Positions 1-9,398 of a stretch of DNA of 64,000 nucleotides are shown here, one piece after another. The position numbers and the translations under genes were made by a program. The stretch lies in NCBI RefSeq assembly GCF_002272745.1, contig NZ_NPBD01000007.1:310001-374000 (forward strand). The letters are read 5' to 3'. The DNA comes from Terribacillus saccharophilus. Its GTDB lineage: Bacteria; Bacillota; Bacilli; Bacillales; Amphibacillaceae. The notes beneath the pieces were generated by a model. That model did not search any database. It had not been told where the DNA came from and saw only the letters and a list, made by a program, of their open reading frames with translations. The stretch's first letter is position 1; each line of letters begins with the position of its first letter.

Positions 1-1152
1 CTGCTGCTCGGATCAGGAGAACTGGGAAAAGAGGTTGTAATCGAAGCGCAGAGGCTTGGCGTAGAGACAATTGCAGTGGACCGGTACGACGGGGCTCCGG
101 CAATGACTGTTGCCGATCGCAGCTATGTTATTGATATGCTGGATCGTGAAAAGCTCAGACAGATAGTAGAATGGGAAAAACCAGATTTTATTGTTCCGGA
201 GATTGAGGCAATCGCAACAGATGAATTGGTTGAATTGGAGAAGGAAGGCTATCATGTCGTACCGACTGCAAAAGCTGCACAGCTAACAATGGATCGGGAA
301 GGCATCCGCAGATTTGCTGCTGAAACTTTGGATATTCCGACAGCTGGCTATCGTTTTGCAGATACATACGAGGAATTTCAAGAAGCGGTGGAGAAAATCG
401 GTTTTCCTTGTGTCATCAAACCTTTGATGAGTTCATCTGGCAAAGGACAAAGTGTCTGCCGGAAACCGGAGGATATCGAGCGAAGCTGGCAAATTGCCAT
501 GGAAGGCGGAAGAGTGCAGAAACCGCGTGTCATCGTAGAAGAATTCATTCACTTTGATGCGGAAATCACACTGCTGACAGTTCGGGCGGTGAATGGTACC
601 TTCTTCTGCGAGCCAATTGGGCATGAACAGGAAAATGGCGACTATATCGCTTCATGGCAGCCTCTTCAGCTGACAGATTCACAGCTTGAAGAAGCACAGG
701 AGATAGCAGAGCGTATCACAGCAGGATTAGGTGGCTACGGTTTATTTGGAGTAGAGCTCTTCCTAGCAGGGGATCAAGTATATTTCAGTGAAGTATCGCC
801 GCGTCCGCATGACACTGGAATGGTGACGATGGTAACACAGCAACTGTCCCAATTTGCATTGCACGTGCGAGCAATATTAGGCTTGCCGATTACAGAAATC
901 AAGCTGTTGCAGCCTGGTGCAACCAGTCCGTTAAAAGCGGACACAGCTTTGGAATCCTATCATATATCGGGTTTAAGAGAAGCACTGCAAGAGCCCCAAA
1001 CGCAGATTCGTGTCTTCCGCAAGCCATCGACAACAGTAGGCCGCAGAGTTGCAGTAGCTTTATCCACTGCTGAAACAGTGGAAGAGGCAAGAAAACACGC
1101 TGTACAGGCGAGAAATCGGCTTAAAGTGGAGGTTCAGGATGAATTATCATAA
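1..1152 (+). CDS. purT: Formate-dependent phosphoribosylglycinamide formyltransferase (PurT), 5' truncated by window
   Basis: The ATP-grasp enzyme of cytosolic purine synthesis that makes formyl-GAR from GAR, formate and ATP without a folate donor. The reading frame is open from base 1, so the initiator lies upstream; only about ten residues seem to be missing, because the visible start [12 protein letters not shown] is the N-terminal PurK/PurT nucleotide-fold motif. ATP-grasp features follow: [12 protein letters not shown] near residues 140-151, a VEEFI stretch, and the metal-binding GVELFL and [11 protein letters not shown] segments. The 383 visible codons fit the family length of about 390. 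The stop overlaps the next gene by 14 bases, suggesting translational coupling. The identification is firm; the exact N-terminus cannot be seen. Confidence 0.95.
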   Translation: MLLGSGELGKEVVIEAQRLGVETIAVDRYDGAPAMTVADRSYVIDMLDREKLRQIVEWEKPDFIVPEIEAIATDELVELEKEGYHVVPTAKAAQLTMDREGIRRFAAETLDIPTAGYRFADTYEEFQEAVEKIGFPCVIKPLMSSSGKGQSVCRKPEDIERSWQIAMEGGRVQKPRVIVEEFIHFDAEITLLTVRAVNGTFFCEPIGHEQENGDYIASWQPLQLTDSQLEEAQEIAERITAGLGGYGLFGVELFLAGDQVYFSEVSPRPHDTGMVTMVTQQLSQFALHVRAILGLPITEIKLLQPGATSPLKADTALESYHISGLREALQEPQTQIRVFRKPSTTVGRRVAVALSTAETVEEARKHAVQARNRLKVEVQDELS

Positions 1153-1480
1153 CCTGACTTTCCGTGCCGTTACGAATACAGATAATGGAGAAACATCCAA
1201 TGAAACTACCTTTCATTATCAGCAAGAAGGGCAGATTCTTACTGCAGCTTATGCGGGAGGATCTATTCTCGAAGGTAGGCTGATTGGATTGGTGGAATCA
1301 GATGGTAAGCTTCGTTTCCGTTACCATCATATTAACGATCAATATGAGCTGCGGAGCGGGCAATGTGTCTCTATACCAGAAATTTTAGCAGATGGCAGAA
1401 TCCGTCTGCATGAACAGTGGCAATGGATGTACGATGACGAGTCGACAGGGCATTCCATTGTGGAACAAGTAGCGGAGTAA
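1139..1480 (+). CDS. Small conserved protein, 'N-acetylglutamate synthase'-type annotation
   Basis: A 113-residue soluble protein with no signal peptide or membrane segment. It resembles small Bacillus proteins that databases label n-acetylglutamate synthase, a name I regard as weakly founded because no GNAT acetyl-CoA loop is visible. The sequence is rich in beta strand and aromatic residues ([38 protein letters not shown]), which suggests a small beta-barrel. The ATG lies inside the last codons of purT, so the two genes are probably translated together. A strong terminator follows. The true function is unknown. Confidence 0.75.
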   Translation: MNYHNLTFRAVTNTDNGETSNETTFHYQQEGQILTAAYAGGSILEGRLIGLVESDGKLRFRYHHINDQYELRSGQCVSIPEILADGRIRLHEQWQWMYDDESTGHSIVEQVAE

Positions 1481-1490
1481 TAGATTTACG

Positions 1491-1530
1491 AAAAGACGTG
1501 AAGGCAGCGAACTGCTTTCATGTCTTTTTT
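1491..1530 (+). terminator. Rho-independent terminator after purT operon
   Basis: Arms AAAGACGTGAAGGCAG and CTGCTTTCATGTCTTT (one G-T pair) enclose a CGAA loop and are followed by a run of T. It closes the purT plus small-gene transcript. Confidence 0.9.
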
Positions 1531-1646
1531 TTACACGTCAAACTGAACATCCCTAGATGGAACTTTTCAACAAACTGTTATTTTTTTGTAAATAGGCGTG
1601 CGAGTAAACAAGCATAAGGTATAGTGGAAGAAAAAGGAGGTTACTT

Positions 1647-2972
1647 ATGGAAAGTAAACGTTTAAGGAAGAAACCCAATCAAAACAGGGGCCTCGGTTTT
1701 TTACTGTCTTTGCCTATTTTATCTTGGGCTTTATATGACTTTGCCAATACGATCTTCTCTTCTAATATTACAACTATCTTCTTTCCATTTTATGTGACCG
1801 ATTCAATCGGTAATACTGCAGAAATGGAGCAGCTTGGAAATACACTGATTGCTTATGCGAATGCGCTAGCTAGCTTCTTTCTAGTCATCTTCTCACCATT
1901 ATTCGGTGTGTGGATCGACAAGACTGGTTATAAACAGCGATATATCATCCGGTTCGCGGCTGTTTCGATTCTGTGTACAGTTTTAATGGGGGTATTTGCA
2001 GGATGGAATACGGAAACAACACTTTGGGGACTTCCAGCTCCGTTTGTAGCAACTGTACTTGTGTTTGTCCTTGCGAAGTTCTTCTATAACAGCAGTCTTA
2101 TATTCTATGATGCAAAAATCAGTGATTTGGTACCGCGGAATCGTCTATCGACATTATCGGGTTTCGGTGTAGCAGTTGGTTATATGGGGACGCTTGTCGG
2201 CTTACTTGTTTATTTTTTACTTGATGACGGTTATGAATATGTTTTTCTTGCTACGGCGGGTCTGTATTTCGTGTTTACACTACCGCTTGTGTTCTTCCTC
2301 AAAGAAAAGAAATCGGTACAGAAGCAGTCTAGTATCAGTCTATTAACTGGTTATAAAGAGATTATCGCCACCTTCAAGGAAATACGAAAGCATCAATCTA
2401 TTTTACGATTCATGGTAGCTTATTTCTTTGTCAATGATGCGATTGCTACAACCATTGCGGTCATGAGCGTTTATGCTGTAACAGTTGTTGGGTTCAGTTC
2501 TGAACAGTTCATTATTCTTTATCTTGTATCAACGGTAACAGCAATCATAGGTTCCTTCTGTTTCGGTCAGATAGCTAATAGGGTAGGGGCACATCGTTCG
2601 TTTTCATTTGTGGCTTTGATTATGGTAGTAGCTTTGACGGTAGGAGTATTGGCAACTGCACAATGGATGTTCTGGATAGCAGGCAGTCTATTCGGAATTG
2701 CTTTGGGATCGATTTGGGTTACTTCGAGGATTTTAATTGTGGATCTCGCTCCAGTTGAAAAACAAGGACAGTTCTTTGGTCTGTTCGCATTCTCGGGAAA
2801 AGTATCTTCCATTATTGGACCGATGATTTATGGAAGTATTACGCTTGGCTTGAGGGGTTACGGAGACTTGGCAAGCAGAATTGCATTGACCTCGCTCATC
2901 GTACTCACACTGATAGGTCTGCTCGTCCATGTGGCAAAAAAGAAGACTCCGGACAGGATGGCGGCGCGTTAA
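1647..2972 (+). CDS. MFS transporter, UMF1 (Atg22-like) family
   Basis: A 441-residue integral membrane protein with about twelve hydrophobic segments. The opening motif SWALYDFANTIFSSNI is the signature of the UMF1/vacuole-effluxer-like group of the major facilitator superfamily, and GVWIDKTGYKQR is the MFS loop 2-3 motif. Yeast Atg22 exports amino acids from the vacuole; the bacterial substrates are unknown. The start is fixed by AAAAAGGAGG seven bases before the ATG. The gene stands alone after the purT terminator and its stop overlaps the stop of the convergent downstream gene. Family assignment is confident, substrate is not. Confidence 0.85.
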   Translation: MESKRLRKKPNQNRGLGFLLSLPILSWALYDFANTIFSSNITTIFFPFYVTDSIGNTAEMEQLGNTLIAYANALASFFLVIFSPLFGVWIDKTGYKQRYIIRFAAVSILCTVLMGVFAGWNTETTLWGLPAPFVATVLVFVLAKFFYNSSLIFYDAKISDLVPRNRLSTLSGFGVAVGYMGTLVGLLVYFLLDDGYEYVFLATAGLYFVFTLPLVFFLKEKKSVQKQSSISLLTGYKEIIATFKEIRKHQSILRFMVAYFFVNDAIATTIAVMSVYAVTVVGFSSEQFIILYLVSTVTAIIGSFCFGQIANRVGAHRSFSFVALIMVVALTVGVLATAQWMFWIAGSLFGIALGSIWVTSRILIVDLAPVEKQGQFFGLFAFSGKVSSIIGPMIYGSITLGLRGYGDLASRIALTSLIVLTLIGLLVHVAKKKTPDRMAAR

Positions 2973-3322
2973 CGCGTTCGCCATTCCTCCAGTGAATCTA
3001 CGAAGGTGCCTGAAAAATGCACGCTTCTTGCGATATTGAAAAGCTGTACTTTCGCTAAAATAGAAATTGGATTGATGATGACAATATTACGGAATCCGAG
3101 CTCATCATATAACTCAAAAGCATCAGCAATTCTATAAACCAGATTCTGCTTTATTACATTCAAATGAATAAGATCAACAATTAAGTCATATTCGGTTGCT
3201 TGGATAGACCCGAATGTTTCATAAAGTGTCTCCATGAATGCTGCAGATTCATTATTTGTAAAGAACCCTTCTGCTGTTATATGAAGTACTTTTTCTTTGT
3301 CATCAATCGTAAATTTGTACAT
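2969..3322 (-). CDS. Hypothetical protein, possible STAS/SpoIIAA-like fold
   Basis: A 117-residue cytosolic protein that I do not recognise by name. The pattern is a short beta hairpin (KEKVLHITAEGFF), a helix (AAFMETLYETFGSI), a strand with an acidic centre (YDLIVDLIHL), another helix and another strand (RNIVIINPIS). This alternation recalls the SpoIIAA/STAS-like superfamily, but that is inference from pattern alone. It is monocistronic and convergent with the UMF1 transporter, sharing overlapping stop codons (TTAA read on both strands), so no terminator fits between them. Confidence 0.6.
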   Translation of the reverse strand: MYKFTIDDKEKVLHITAEGFFTNNESAAFMETLYETFGSIQATEYDLIVDLIHLNVIKQNLVYRIADAFELYDELGFRNIVIINPISILAKVQLFNIARSVHFSGTFVDSLEEWRTR

Positions 3323-3477
3323 ACTGAATTACTCCCCAAACATCATTCCTCAACGGGATTTAAGCGTACTAGCTTTGCCGAATTATGTCAATTAACCATT
3401 TCTCCTCTATATACCAAGACAGTTAAATTTCTGTAAATAATACTTGTGAGTATTATACTAGTCTCGGATTCTGCAGA

Positions 3478-3505
3478 TGAAAAATCCCGCAACAATGCGA
3501 TTCTT
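3478..3505 (-). terminator. Weak terminator candidate after the PAS chemoreceptor
   Basis: On the minus strand AATCGCA and TGCGGGATT form an imperfect hairpin followed by TTTTT, directly after the chemoreceptor stop. The stem has a bulge, so confidence is modest. Confidence 0.4.
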
Positions 3506-4389
3506 TAAATAAGGGAGCTAAGCTTATTTGCTTGTTTATCCAGATTCTGGGCTGCTTGCTCCAGGGTATAAAGTTCTTCTATAACCTCGTGCACGCGAGT
3601 TTTCCCTTCCATACTCCGCTGTTGAGCCTGATGCGAAACAGATTCAATTTGTTTAATATGCTCGGTCATCTTCCCCATGTTTTCTTGAGCCTGCTTGGTT
3701 GCTTCTGCTGCCTGTGATGCCAGTTTCCGTACTTCATCCGCTACAATATTGAAACCTCTGCCATGCTCGCCAGCATGTGCTGCTTGAATAGCAGCATTCA
3801 ACGCTAATAAATTGGTCTGGTTTGCAATGTCCCTAATAGTTTGGACAAGTGATTGAATGGAGTCTGCTTGTTTGATTAAGGCTTCTGTTGCATCAATATT
3901 AGCAGTCGTCGAAGCAACGATGGACTGTATTGAATCAGCGGCACCATTGTTTTTTTCGATTCCAGAAGTCGTACGGGCACGAAGGTCAATGGCCATTGGC
4001 TGCAGGTCAGACGTGATCGTTTTAGTTCCAATTTCCCGTGCTGTAATGTCAGTTGCAACTTTCAAGACAGCTTGTACACTGCCATCATCACCATGGACGG
4101 GCATGTATGTAGCTTCCAGCCAGATAATATCTCCATTCCTGGCAATTCGCATAATCTTGTCTTGGAAAGATTGACCGCTGCGCAGTCGATTCCAGAACTG
4201 GTTATAATCTGTGCTATTAGAAAAATCTGATGTGCAAAATTGCCTGTGATGCATACCAGGAAGCTCTGTCTGTGCATAGCCAATAGTTGCAGCAAAATTC
4301 TTATTTGCCCATAATACTTCGCCAAATGGTGTGAACTCTATCATAGCTAAAGACATCTCTGCTGCGGCTAGGACAGCATTATTATCCAA
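3505..4389 (-). CDS. Soluble PAS-domain methyl-accepting chemotaxis protein
   Basis: A cytosolic chemoreceptor of about 294 residues with no membrane segment and no HAMP domain. An N-terminal PAS domain (residues about 10-117, ending in the typical [11 protein letters not shown] linker) is joined to a methyl-accepting signalling coiled coil. The hairpin tip that contacts CheA/CheW is well conserved at residues 189-213 ([20 protein letters not shown]), followed by [16 protein letters not shown]. subtilis YfmS and HemAT are soluble relatives in signalling. The PAS ligand, perhaps a redox or cofactor signal, cannot be read from sequence. The coordinates use a TTG with no convincing ribosome binding site; the frame stays open upstream to a stop at 4450-4452, and AGGAG lies nine bases before an in-frame ATA at 4420-4422, so the true N-terminus may be about eleven residues longer. 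Confidence 0.85.
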   Translation of the reverse strand: MDNNAVLAAAEMSLAMIEFTPFGEVLWANKNFAATIGYAQTELPGMHHRQFCTSDFSNSTDYNQFWNRLRSGQSFQDKIMRIARNGDIIWLEATYMPVHGDDGSVQAVLKVATDITAREIGTKTITSDLQPMAIDLRARTTSGIEKNNGAADSIQSIVASTTANIDATEALIKQADSIQSLVQTIRDIANQTNLLALNAAIQAAHAGEHGRGFNIVADEVRKLASQAAEATKQAQENMGKMTEHIKQIESVSHQAQQRSMEGKTRVHEVIEELYTLEQAAQNLDKQANKLSSLI

Positions 4390-4422
4390 GACTTGTGTTG
4401 TTAATAGCGGATTAGTTATTAT

Positions 4423-4718
4423 TGGAATCTTCTCCTGTTCTTTATGAAACTAAGTATTTATACCCAGATTTGAGGTTAAGAAAACCTTTTATACTTATAT
4501 ATATATCCCGCCTAAAAAAGTTAATTTTGATTAGTAAATTGCTTTATTATCAATAGTACATAGAGAAGTCCTATGGGAATATGTAATCTTGACTAGTTAC
4601 ATCCTAGTCTATCTAGAAAATAAAATAGGATTTGAAAAAACTTTACATTATTCCCATCAAGTAGCTTCCTTTGATATACTGACTACCAATACTAGAGAAG
4701 TTTGAAGGTGAGAGCAGA
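4423..4718. other. Intergenic region between PAS chemoreceptor and azlC
   Basis: AT-rich spacer that must carry the divergent promoters of the chemoreceptor and azlC. I found no riboswitch, convincing sigma-A pair, TnrA box or cre site. A run of alternating TATATATA lies near 4495-4506. GAAGGTGAG just before 4719 is the azlC ribosome binding site. Confidence 0.5.
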
Positions 4719-5447
4719 ATGGCTGATGTGCATGCATCGATTGGAGCGGAAGAAAACAATGATATGACTTTTAGACAGGGAGCGAGGGATTGTATCCCTA
4801 CACTACTTGGGTATATCAGCATCGGGATTGCAGCTGGAGTAGTCGGTGTTGCAGCAGGACTGAGTGCGCTGGAGGTAGTGTTATTAGCAGTGCTTGTATA
4901 CGCTGGGTCAGCCCAATTTATATTTGCTGCATTAGTGCTTAATGGAAGTCCAGCTGCTGCAATCATATTAACGACCTTTATCGTGAACTTACGCCATTTT
5001 CTTATGAGCGCGACAATGGCGCCGCATTTTATACAGTATTCTGTTTGGCAAAACATTGGATTTGGTGTGCTGCTGACAGATGAAACATTCGGTGTAGCTT
5101 CTGGCAAGGTGCAGCTGAAGCGAGGAGTGACGGCAAGCTGGATGAACGGGTTAAATGTGACGGCTTATATATGCTGGATTATTTCTTGTGCTGTTGGTGC
5201 ATTATTTGGAAACTGGATATCAGATCCGGAGGCATTTGGTCTGGATTTTGCACTGACGAGTATGTTCATAGCATTGCTTGTCCTGCAGCTGGATGCAATT
5301 GAATCTACAAAGATAAATCACTATATTCGACTAATACTATGTATTGTCATTCTGATGGTTGGCTTCTCATTCTTCGTCAGTTCTCATATGGCTGTATTGC
5401 TTGCGACCATTCTCGGCGCAACGATTGGAGTGGTGACGGAAAAATGA
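4719..5447 (+). CDS. azlC: AzlC-family branched-chain amino acid exporter, large subunit
   Basis: A 242-residue membrane protein of the AzlC (LIV-E) family. With the small AzlD subunit it exports branched-chain amino acids; overproduction of the pair in B. subtilis gives resistance to 4-azaleucine. Visible hallmarks are FRQGARDCIPTLLGYISIGIAAG near the N-terminus, YAGSAQFIFAAL in the second or third membrane segment, and FIVNLRHFLMSATMAPHF, the family signature. The stop overlaps the start of azlD (ATGA), so translation is coupled. No azlB-type Lrp regulator or azlF/brnQ neighbour is present here, unlike the B. subtilis azl operon. Confidence 0.93.
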   Translation: MADVHASIGAEENNDMTFRQGARDCIPTLLGYISIGIAAGVVGVAAGLSALEVVLLAVLVYAGSAQFIFAALVLNGSPAAAIILTTFIVNLRHFLMSATMAPHFIQYSVWQNIGFGVLLTDETFGVASGKVQLKRGVTASWMNGLNVTAYICWIISCAVGALFGNWISDPEAFGLDFALTSMFIALLVLQLDAIESTKINHYIRLILCIVILMVGFSFFVSSHMAVLLATILGATIGVVTEK

Positions 5448-5767
5448 ACGTTTCTTTATCCATGTTGCTGCTGATTGCTGCATGTGCAGCAGTGACGATA
5501 GTGCCGCGTGTATTGCCATTTTTAATTATCAGAAATCTGAAATTGCCGGTGCTTGCCCTGAGGTGGCTGTCCTATATACCTATATGTATACTGACTGCAC
5601 TTGTTGTCTCGAATGTTCTAGGAGAAAGCGGACCGCTTTCTTTTGATTGGCAGGTCATAGCAATCATGATTCCTACTATTCTTTTCGCACTTTGGACAAA
5701 GAGCTTATTATTTACGGTAATAATTGGCGTTGTGCTCATGGCTGCTTTGCGCTTTTTTATAGCATAA
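5444..5767 (+). CDS. azlD: AzlD-family branched-chain amino acid exporter, small subunit
   Basis: A 107-residue protein with four hydrophobic segments, the usual AzlD size. The motifs AACAAVTIVPRVLPFLI and LRWLSYIPICILTALVV are typical of the family. I chose the ATG at 5444 because it makes the ATGA overlap with azlC and gives a normal length; the open frame further upstream is only overlap with azlC. It forms the two-component exporter with AzlC in the cytoplasmic membrane. A bidirectional terminator follows. Confidence 0.92.
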   Translation: MNVSLSMLLLIAACAAVTIVPRVLPFLIIRNLKLPVLALRWLSYIPICILTALVVSNVLGESGPLSFDWQVIAIMIPTILFALWTKSLLFTVIIGVVLMAALRFFIA

Positions 5768-5771
5768 AAAG

Positions 5772-5806
5772 AAAAAGACCCGACGCCTTATGCATCGGGA
5801 CTTTTT
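5772..5806. terminator. Bidirectional terminator between azlD and garD
   Basis: Arms AAAAAGaCCCGA and TCGGGaCTTTTT around a short loop, with T runs on both strands, serve the two convergent operons. Confidence 0.85.
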
Positions 5807-5810
5807 TCTG

Positions 5811-7334
5811 TCATGTTACAGGTGCTGGATTGAACAGAGCCAGGTCGTTATGGGTGTCCCAATGGTCTGCCCAAGTCTGTTTTCTGCCACTTGCTACATC
5901 GAGTATAAAGTGGAAGATTTCCCAGCCGACTTCTTCCAATGTTGCTTCACCGGTAGCAATTGTACCGGCATTGATATCTATTAAATCTTTCCATTGCTCG
6001 TGCAGGGCTGTACGTGTCGATATTTTTACGACCGGAGCCATTGCCAGACTATATGGCGTGCCGCGGCCAGTTGTGAAGAGCTGCATGTGAATGCCGGAAG
6101 CAAGCTGGAGTGTACCGCAGACAAAGTCACTGGCAGGAGTGGCAGCAAATAGTAAACCCTTCGTTTCAGCGCGTTCTCCGGGTGCGAGAACATCGGTAAT
6201 TGTGCTTTGTCCAGACTTTGCGACAGAACCTAACGCTTTTTCTACAACGTTGGATAATCCTCCTTTTTTGTTTCCCGGAGACGGATTGGCACTTCGATCT
6301 GCCTGACCGGATGCGAGATAGCGGTCATACCAGTCCATTTCCCGAACTAGCTTTTCGGCGACTTCCTTACTATTAGCCCGAGGTGTGAGCAAGTGGATTG
6401 CATCTCGCACTTCCGTCACTTCGGAAAACATCACAGTTGCACCGGCACGGACTAGCAGATCCGATGCATAACCTACGGCAGGGTTCGCAGTGACACCGGA
6501 GAACGCATCACTTCCGCCGCATTGTGTTCCAATAACCAATTCAGAAACAGGACAAGTTTCTCGTTTCCGCTTATTCAGTGTGACCAGCTTTGCTTCTGCT
6601 TTTTCTATGATTTTTGCCACCATTGCATGAAAGCCTTGCTGATCTTGCAGCAAGATAATATCCTCGTCTTTTCCGCTAGGGTTGACTCGTGATGGAATGA
6701 GTTTCTCACAGCCAAGACCGATGACTAGTGTCTCACCGCCAAAATTCGGATGACGGGCCAAGTTTTGGACAGTGCGAATTGGAATAATTGCTTCCGGCGC
6801 CTGAATAGCAACCCCGCAGCCATACGCATGATGAAGACCGACAATGTCATCGACATTTGGATAGTTTGGAAGGATATCCTGTTTCAGTCGTTTGACTGCA
6901 TGATCCATGACACCGACAACACATTGGACACTAGTTATAATGCCAAGTATGTTTTTAGTGCCGACGGAACCATCGAGATTACGGTAGCCTTCAAATGTAT
7001 AGCCTTCCAATGTAGGCAGAGGGTCAGCAGGAGCAGGGGAGAGAGAGAGTTCATCCAACGGCGGTGGCGTCGGCAGGAGCAAGTGTCGTTCCTGAACCCA
7101 GCTACCAGTGGTAATATCTGTTGTAGCATGCCCAATTACTTCACCGTAGCGGATAACAGATTCGCCTGTATGGATAGGCTGCAAGGACAGCTTGTGACCC
7201 TGGGGAATGTGCTCCTGCGTAACAATGTTACCTGCAAGCGAAGTACCAGCAGCAAGACCACCATCAGCAACAGCGATAGCAACATTATCTTGTTCATGTA
7301 CTTTAACAAAATAAGGGTTAGTCGTGGATTTCAA
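5811..7334 (-). CDS. garD: Galactarate dehydratase (UxaA family)
   Basis: A 507-residue enzyme of the altronate/galactarate dehydratase family, which removes water from D-galactarate to give 5-keto-4-deoxy-D-glucarate for growth on aldaric acids. The N-terminal SAF-like part ([32 protein letters not shown]) precedes the UxaA core with [23 protein letters not shown] and [13 protein letters not shown], where conserved His and Cys probably hold the iron. The ending [10 protein letters not shown] is typical of GarD. The start is a TTG seven bases after AGGAGG. A perfect cre site lies directly upstream, so glucose repression by CcpA is likely. No other aldarate genes are adjacent, which is unusual for this pathway. 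Confidence 0.88.
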   Translation of the reverse strand: MKSTTNPYFVKVHEQDNVAIAVADGGLAAGTSLAGNIVTQEHIPQGHKLSLQPIHTGESVIRYGEVIGHATTDITTGSWVQERHLLLPTPPPLDELSLSPAPADPLPTLEGYTFEGYRNLDGSVGTKNILGIITSVQCVVGVMDHAVKRLKQDILPNYPNVDDIVGLHHAYGCGVAIQAPEAIIPIRTVQNLARHPNFGGETLVIGLGCEKLIPSRVNPSGKDEDIILLQDQQGFHAMVAKIIEKAEAKLVTLNKRKRETCPVSELVIGTQCGGSDAFSGVTANPAVGYASDLLVRAGATVMFSEVTEVRDAIHLLTPRANSKEVAEKLVREMDWYDRYLASGQADRSANPSPGNKKGGLSNVVEKALGSVAKSGQSTITDVLAPGERAETKGLLFAATPASDFVCGTLQLASGIHMQLFTTGRGTPYSLAMAPVVKISTRTALHEQWKDLIDINAGTIATGEATLEEVGWEIFHFILDVASGRKQTWADHWDTHNDLALFNPAPVT

Positions 7335-7350
7335 TTGTATTCCTCCTATT

Positions 7351-7364
7351 TGTAAGCGATTTCA
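7351..7364. promoter_or_regulatory. CcpA catabolite-response element (cre) upstream of garD
   Basis: TGTAAGCGATTTCA matches the consensus TGWAANCGNTNWCA at every defined position. It sits between the garD ribosome binding site and the upstream promoter region, a position expected to block transcription when CcpA is bound. Confidence 0.8.
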
Positions 7365-7464
7365 ATTAGAAGCAATAAAAAAAGATGGGACTATTTGTTA
7401 TTTTGTTTAATTGTATGACCATTAAAGACAACTGTCAATAGAAGCTGGAAAAAGCAGCCGAAAA

Positions 7465-8823
7465 TCATACCGCTGCTTTTTCTAGCTGTTTTGAATAGAT
7501 AGCTGTAACTAAGAATGCCAGGCCGGTGATGACAAGGACTATCATTAGGATCCGGAAACCGGGCAGAGATAAGTCAGAACCGAAAACTATCGCTAAGACA
7601 ACAGAAGAAAGAATTGATCCGAGATATCTGCATGTCTGGAAAAGACCGGAGCTTGTCCCGACAATAGTTTCGGGGGAAGCGTCAAGCATTGCTGCTTGCA
7701 AGGTGACATTACCGATGCCGTAGCTGATGCCAAGAAAAATGAGGACAGCACCGATGTTTCCGAGAGTAAGGTGCTGGGATATGACAGCTAATGCTGCAGT
7801 TCCGCCAATCATGAGCACAGCCCCGACAATGGTTGGAATACTTGTACCGGAGCGGTCGATCCAGCGTCCCATCAGGAATGACACAAGTGTACTTGCACCA
7901 GAAAGGAAAATCATCATCAGACCGCTCGTCTTCAGGCTGTAATGCAAGACATCCTGGAAGAAACTCGGCAGTCCGAAGAAGAGACTGTAGTTAAAGATAT
8001 TCAATAGTATGAACTGGATGTAGACGAGTGTCAGTTGTTTGTTGCTCCGCAATAAACGGACATCAATAAAAGGGTATGCTGTACCCAATTCGCGCACAAT
8101 AAATGCTGCTAGAAATATAATCCCTATTCCTAAGGATAATAGATGGATACCGTGCTCAAAAGATAATAGAAAGTATAAAGAAAAGCTCATACCGATTGCA
8201 AAAAGGATAATTCCTATGCTGTCGAGTTGTTTCCAAAACTCCCGGAAAGTATAGTGTGTAGTTTCAGGATCCTTAGGGACAGCGAACCAGGTGAGCAGGA
8301 AACTAAGCAGAATGAATGGGGCATTCACTGTAAAGATTGACTGCCAGCCTGCAAAGTCGATCAGAAATCCGCCGGCGGTTGGACCAAATGCTGACATGGA
8401 GGAAGTGAAAATAGATAGAATGGCAAGTGCTGACGCTTGTTTTTCATGAATATGTGTACGCACAAGTGCCATACCGGCTGGATAAATGGAACTGCTGCCG
8501 ACTGCCTGGAAAAGCCGCATGCCTAATAAAATAAGGAACGTGCCTGCAAATGGAGCGCCGACAGCAGAAATGGCAACAAGCAGCAGTCCGATTAAAAGCA
8601 TCTTACGCCGACCAATCAAATCCCCAATCTTGCCGGCGATGGGGACAACAATGCTGCTCGCTAAATAATAGGAAGAAATAAGCCAGGAAACTGTTGCAAA
8701 ACTGAGTGAGAATTCGTGTTGAATAGCGTGAAGAGCTAATGAAATCATCGAGGAATTCAATGGATTAAGCATTGTACCTGTTGCAATAGCTGTCAGGAAA
8801 AGGCCGCGTTGTTTTTTGTTCAT
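7465..8823 (-). CDS. MFS drug-efflux-type transporter (DHA2-like)
   Basis: A 452-residue major facilitator protein with 12-14 hydrophobic segments. The early motif ATGTMLNPLNSSMISLAL is the DHA2 motif-D type opening, and GKIGDLIGRRKMLLIG is MFS motif A between segments 2 and 3. Such proteins export drugs or metabolites by proton antiport. Its ATG overlaps the stop of the small upstream gene (ATGA), so the two are cotranslated. In B. subtilis a comparable exporter (YwoD) lies next to an isochorismatase-like gene (ywoC); here the upstream partner seems to be a shortened relic. The substrate is unknown. Confidence 0.85.
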   Translation of the reverse strand: MNKKQRGLFLTAIATGTMLNPLNSSMISLALHAIQHEFSLSFATVSWLISSYYLASSIVVPIAGKIGDLIGRRKMLLIGLLLVAISAVGAPFAGTFLILLGMRLFQAVGSSSIYPAGMALVRTHIHEKQASALAILSIFTSSMSAFGPTAGGFLIDFAGWQSIFTVNAPFILLSFLLTWFAVPKDPETTHYTFREFWKQLDSIGIILFAIGMSFSLYFLLSFEHGIHLLSLGIGIIFLAAFIVRELGTAYPFIDVRLLRSNKQLTLVYIQFILLNIFNYSLFFGLPSFFQDVLHYSLKTSGLMMIFLSGASTLVSFLMGRWIDRSGTSIPTIVGAVLMIGGTAALAVISQHLTLGNIGAVLIFLGISYGIGNVTLQAAMLDASPETIVGTSSGLFQTCRYLGSILSSVVLAIVFGSDLSLPGFRILMIVLVITGLAFLVTAIYSKQLEKAAV

Positions 8824-9047
8824 TCCACCATACCGAGAAAGAGATCTGCAGTCCGCATATGGGCAATGTGAGGGGAAATGATTTTACAAGCAGCTGTAAG
8901 GGCTTTTTTCGAGATGCGGGTTATAGCATCAGTATTAAAAAAATGATTATTCTCCAATAGCTTGTCCATGCTAGGTAAAATGGCGATCCATTTTTGTAAG
9001 TCAATTAGTTCTAATGCTGTTTTACTGAAGTTAATTGTATTTGTCAT
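8820..9047 (-). CDS. 75-residue protein, possible truncated isochorismatase-like relic, coupled to the MFS gene
   Basis: A small open frame with a good ribosome binding site (TTGGAGGTAACAGGA before the ATG at 9047) and a stop overlapping the MFS start. Residues 1-19 (MTNTINFSKTALELIDLQK) look like the first beta strand of cysteine hydrolases of the isochorismatase family, where xxALLVIDLQ carries the catalytic Asp. The remaining 55 residues do not continue the fold clearly, and the roughly 180-residue length and catalytic Cys are absent. It may be a degenerate N-terminal remnant kept as a translational leader for the exporter, or an unrelated small protein. Confidence 0.55.
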   Translation of the reverse strand: MTNTINFSKTALELIDLQKWIAILPSMDKLLENNHFFNTDAITRISKKALTAACKIISPHIAHMRTADLFLGMVE

Positions 9048-9398
9048 TCCTGTTACCTCCAACTTTCGCTCTGCTGTTAATTTGACCATTCTTCTGTTTC
9101 TTTACACATGTTAGCTTTCATGTACATTCTTCCACACGGGATTGATGCATTTAATTTTTCATTTTCGATAAATATGTTCCATCCATTCGCTAGCTGGGTA
9201 TTGTAACTTTGAATAACCGTTTAGATATAAGTTTGTGATGGGGAATTAAGCTGAATGATGAGGCGCAGATACGTTTATAATAAGCGATAGAAGGGTGATT
9301 TAATCCTGATTAGTTTACTCAGACTTATTTCTTTACTTTTCCTGTGGATGGCCTTAAACTGATGAAAGTTAAAAATTATAGAAAAGTGGGTTTGGTAC
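9048..9398. other. Intergenic region between the small MFS leader gene and the cystine-type ABC operon
   Basis: About 350 bases holding divergent promoters. A possible promoter on the plus strand is TTGTAACTTTG around 9200 with TATAAG about 20 bases on. GAGGCGCA and GATAGAAGGG near 9260-9296 faintly recall a lysine-riboswitch core, but the rest of that aptamer is missing. No gene is visible. Confidence 0.4.

Noticed and set aside
9108..9125. Near TnrA box TGTTAGCTTTCATGTACA upstream of the cystine-type operon
   Set aside because: Spacing is one base too long for TGTNA-N7-TNACA, so it does not fit the consensus.
9255..9300. Partial resemblance to a lysine (L-box) riboswitch: GAGGCGCA then GATAGAAGGG
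   Set aside because: The rest of the aptamer, including the CGCCGAAG-type segment and closing helix, is absent, and the downstream operon looks cystine-specific.
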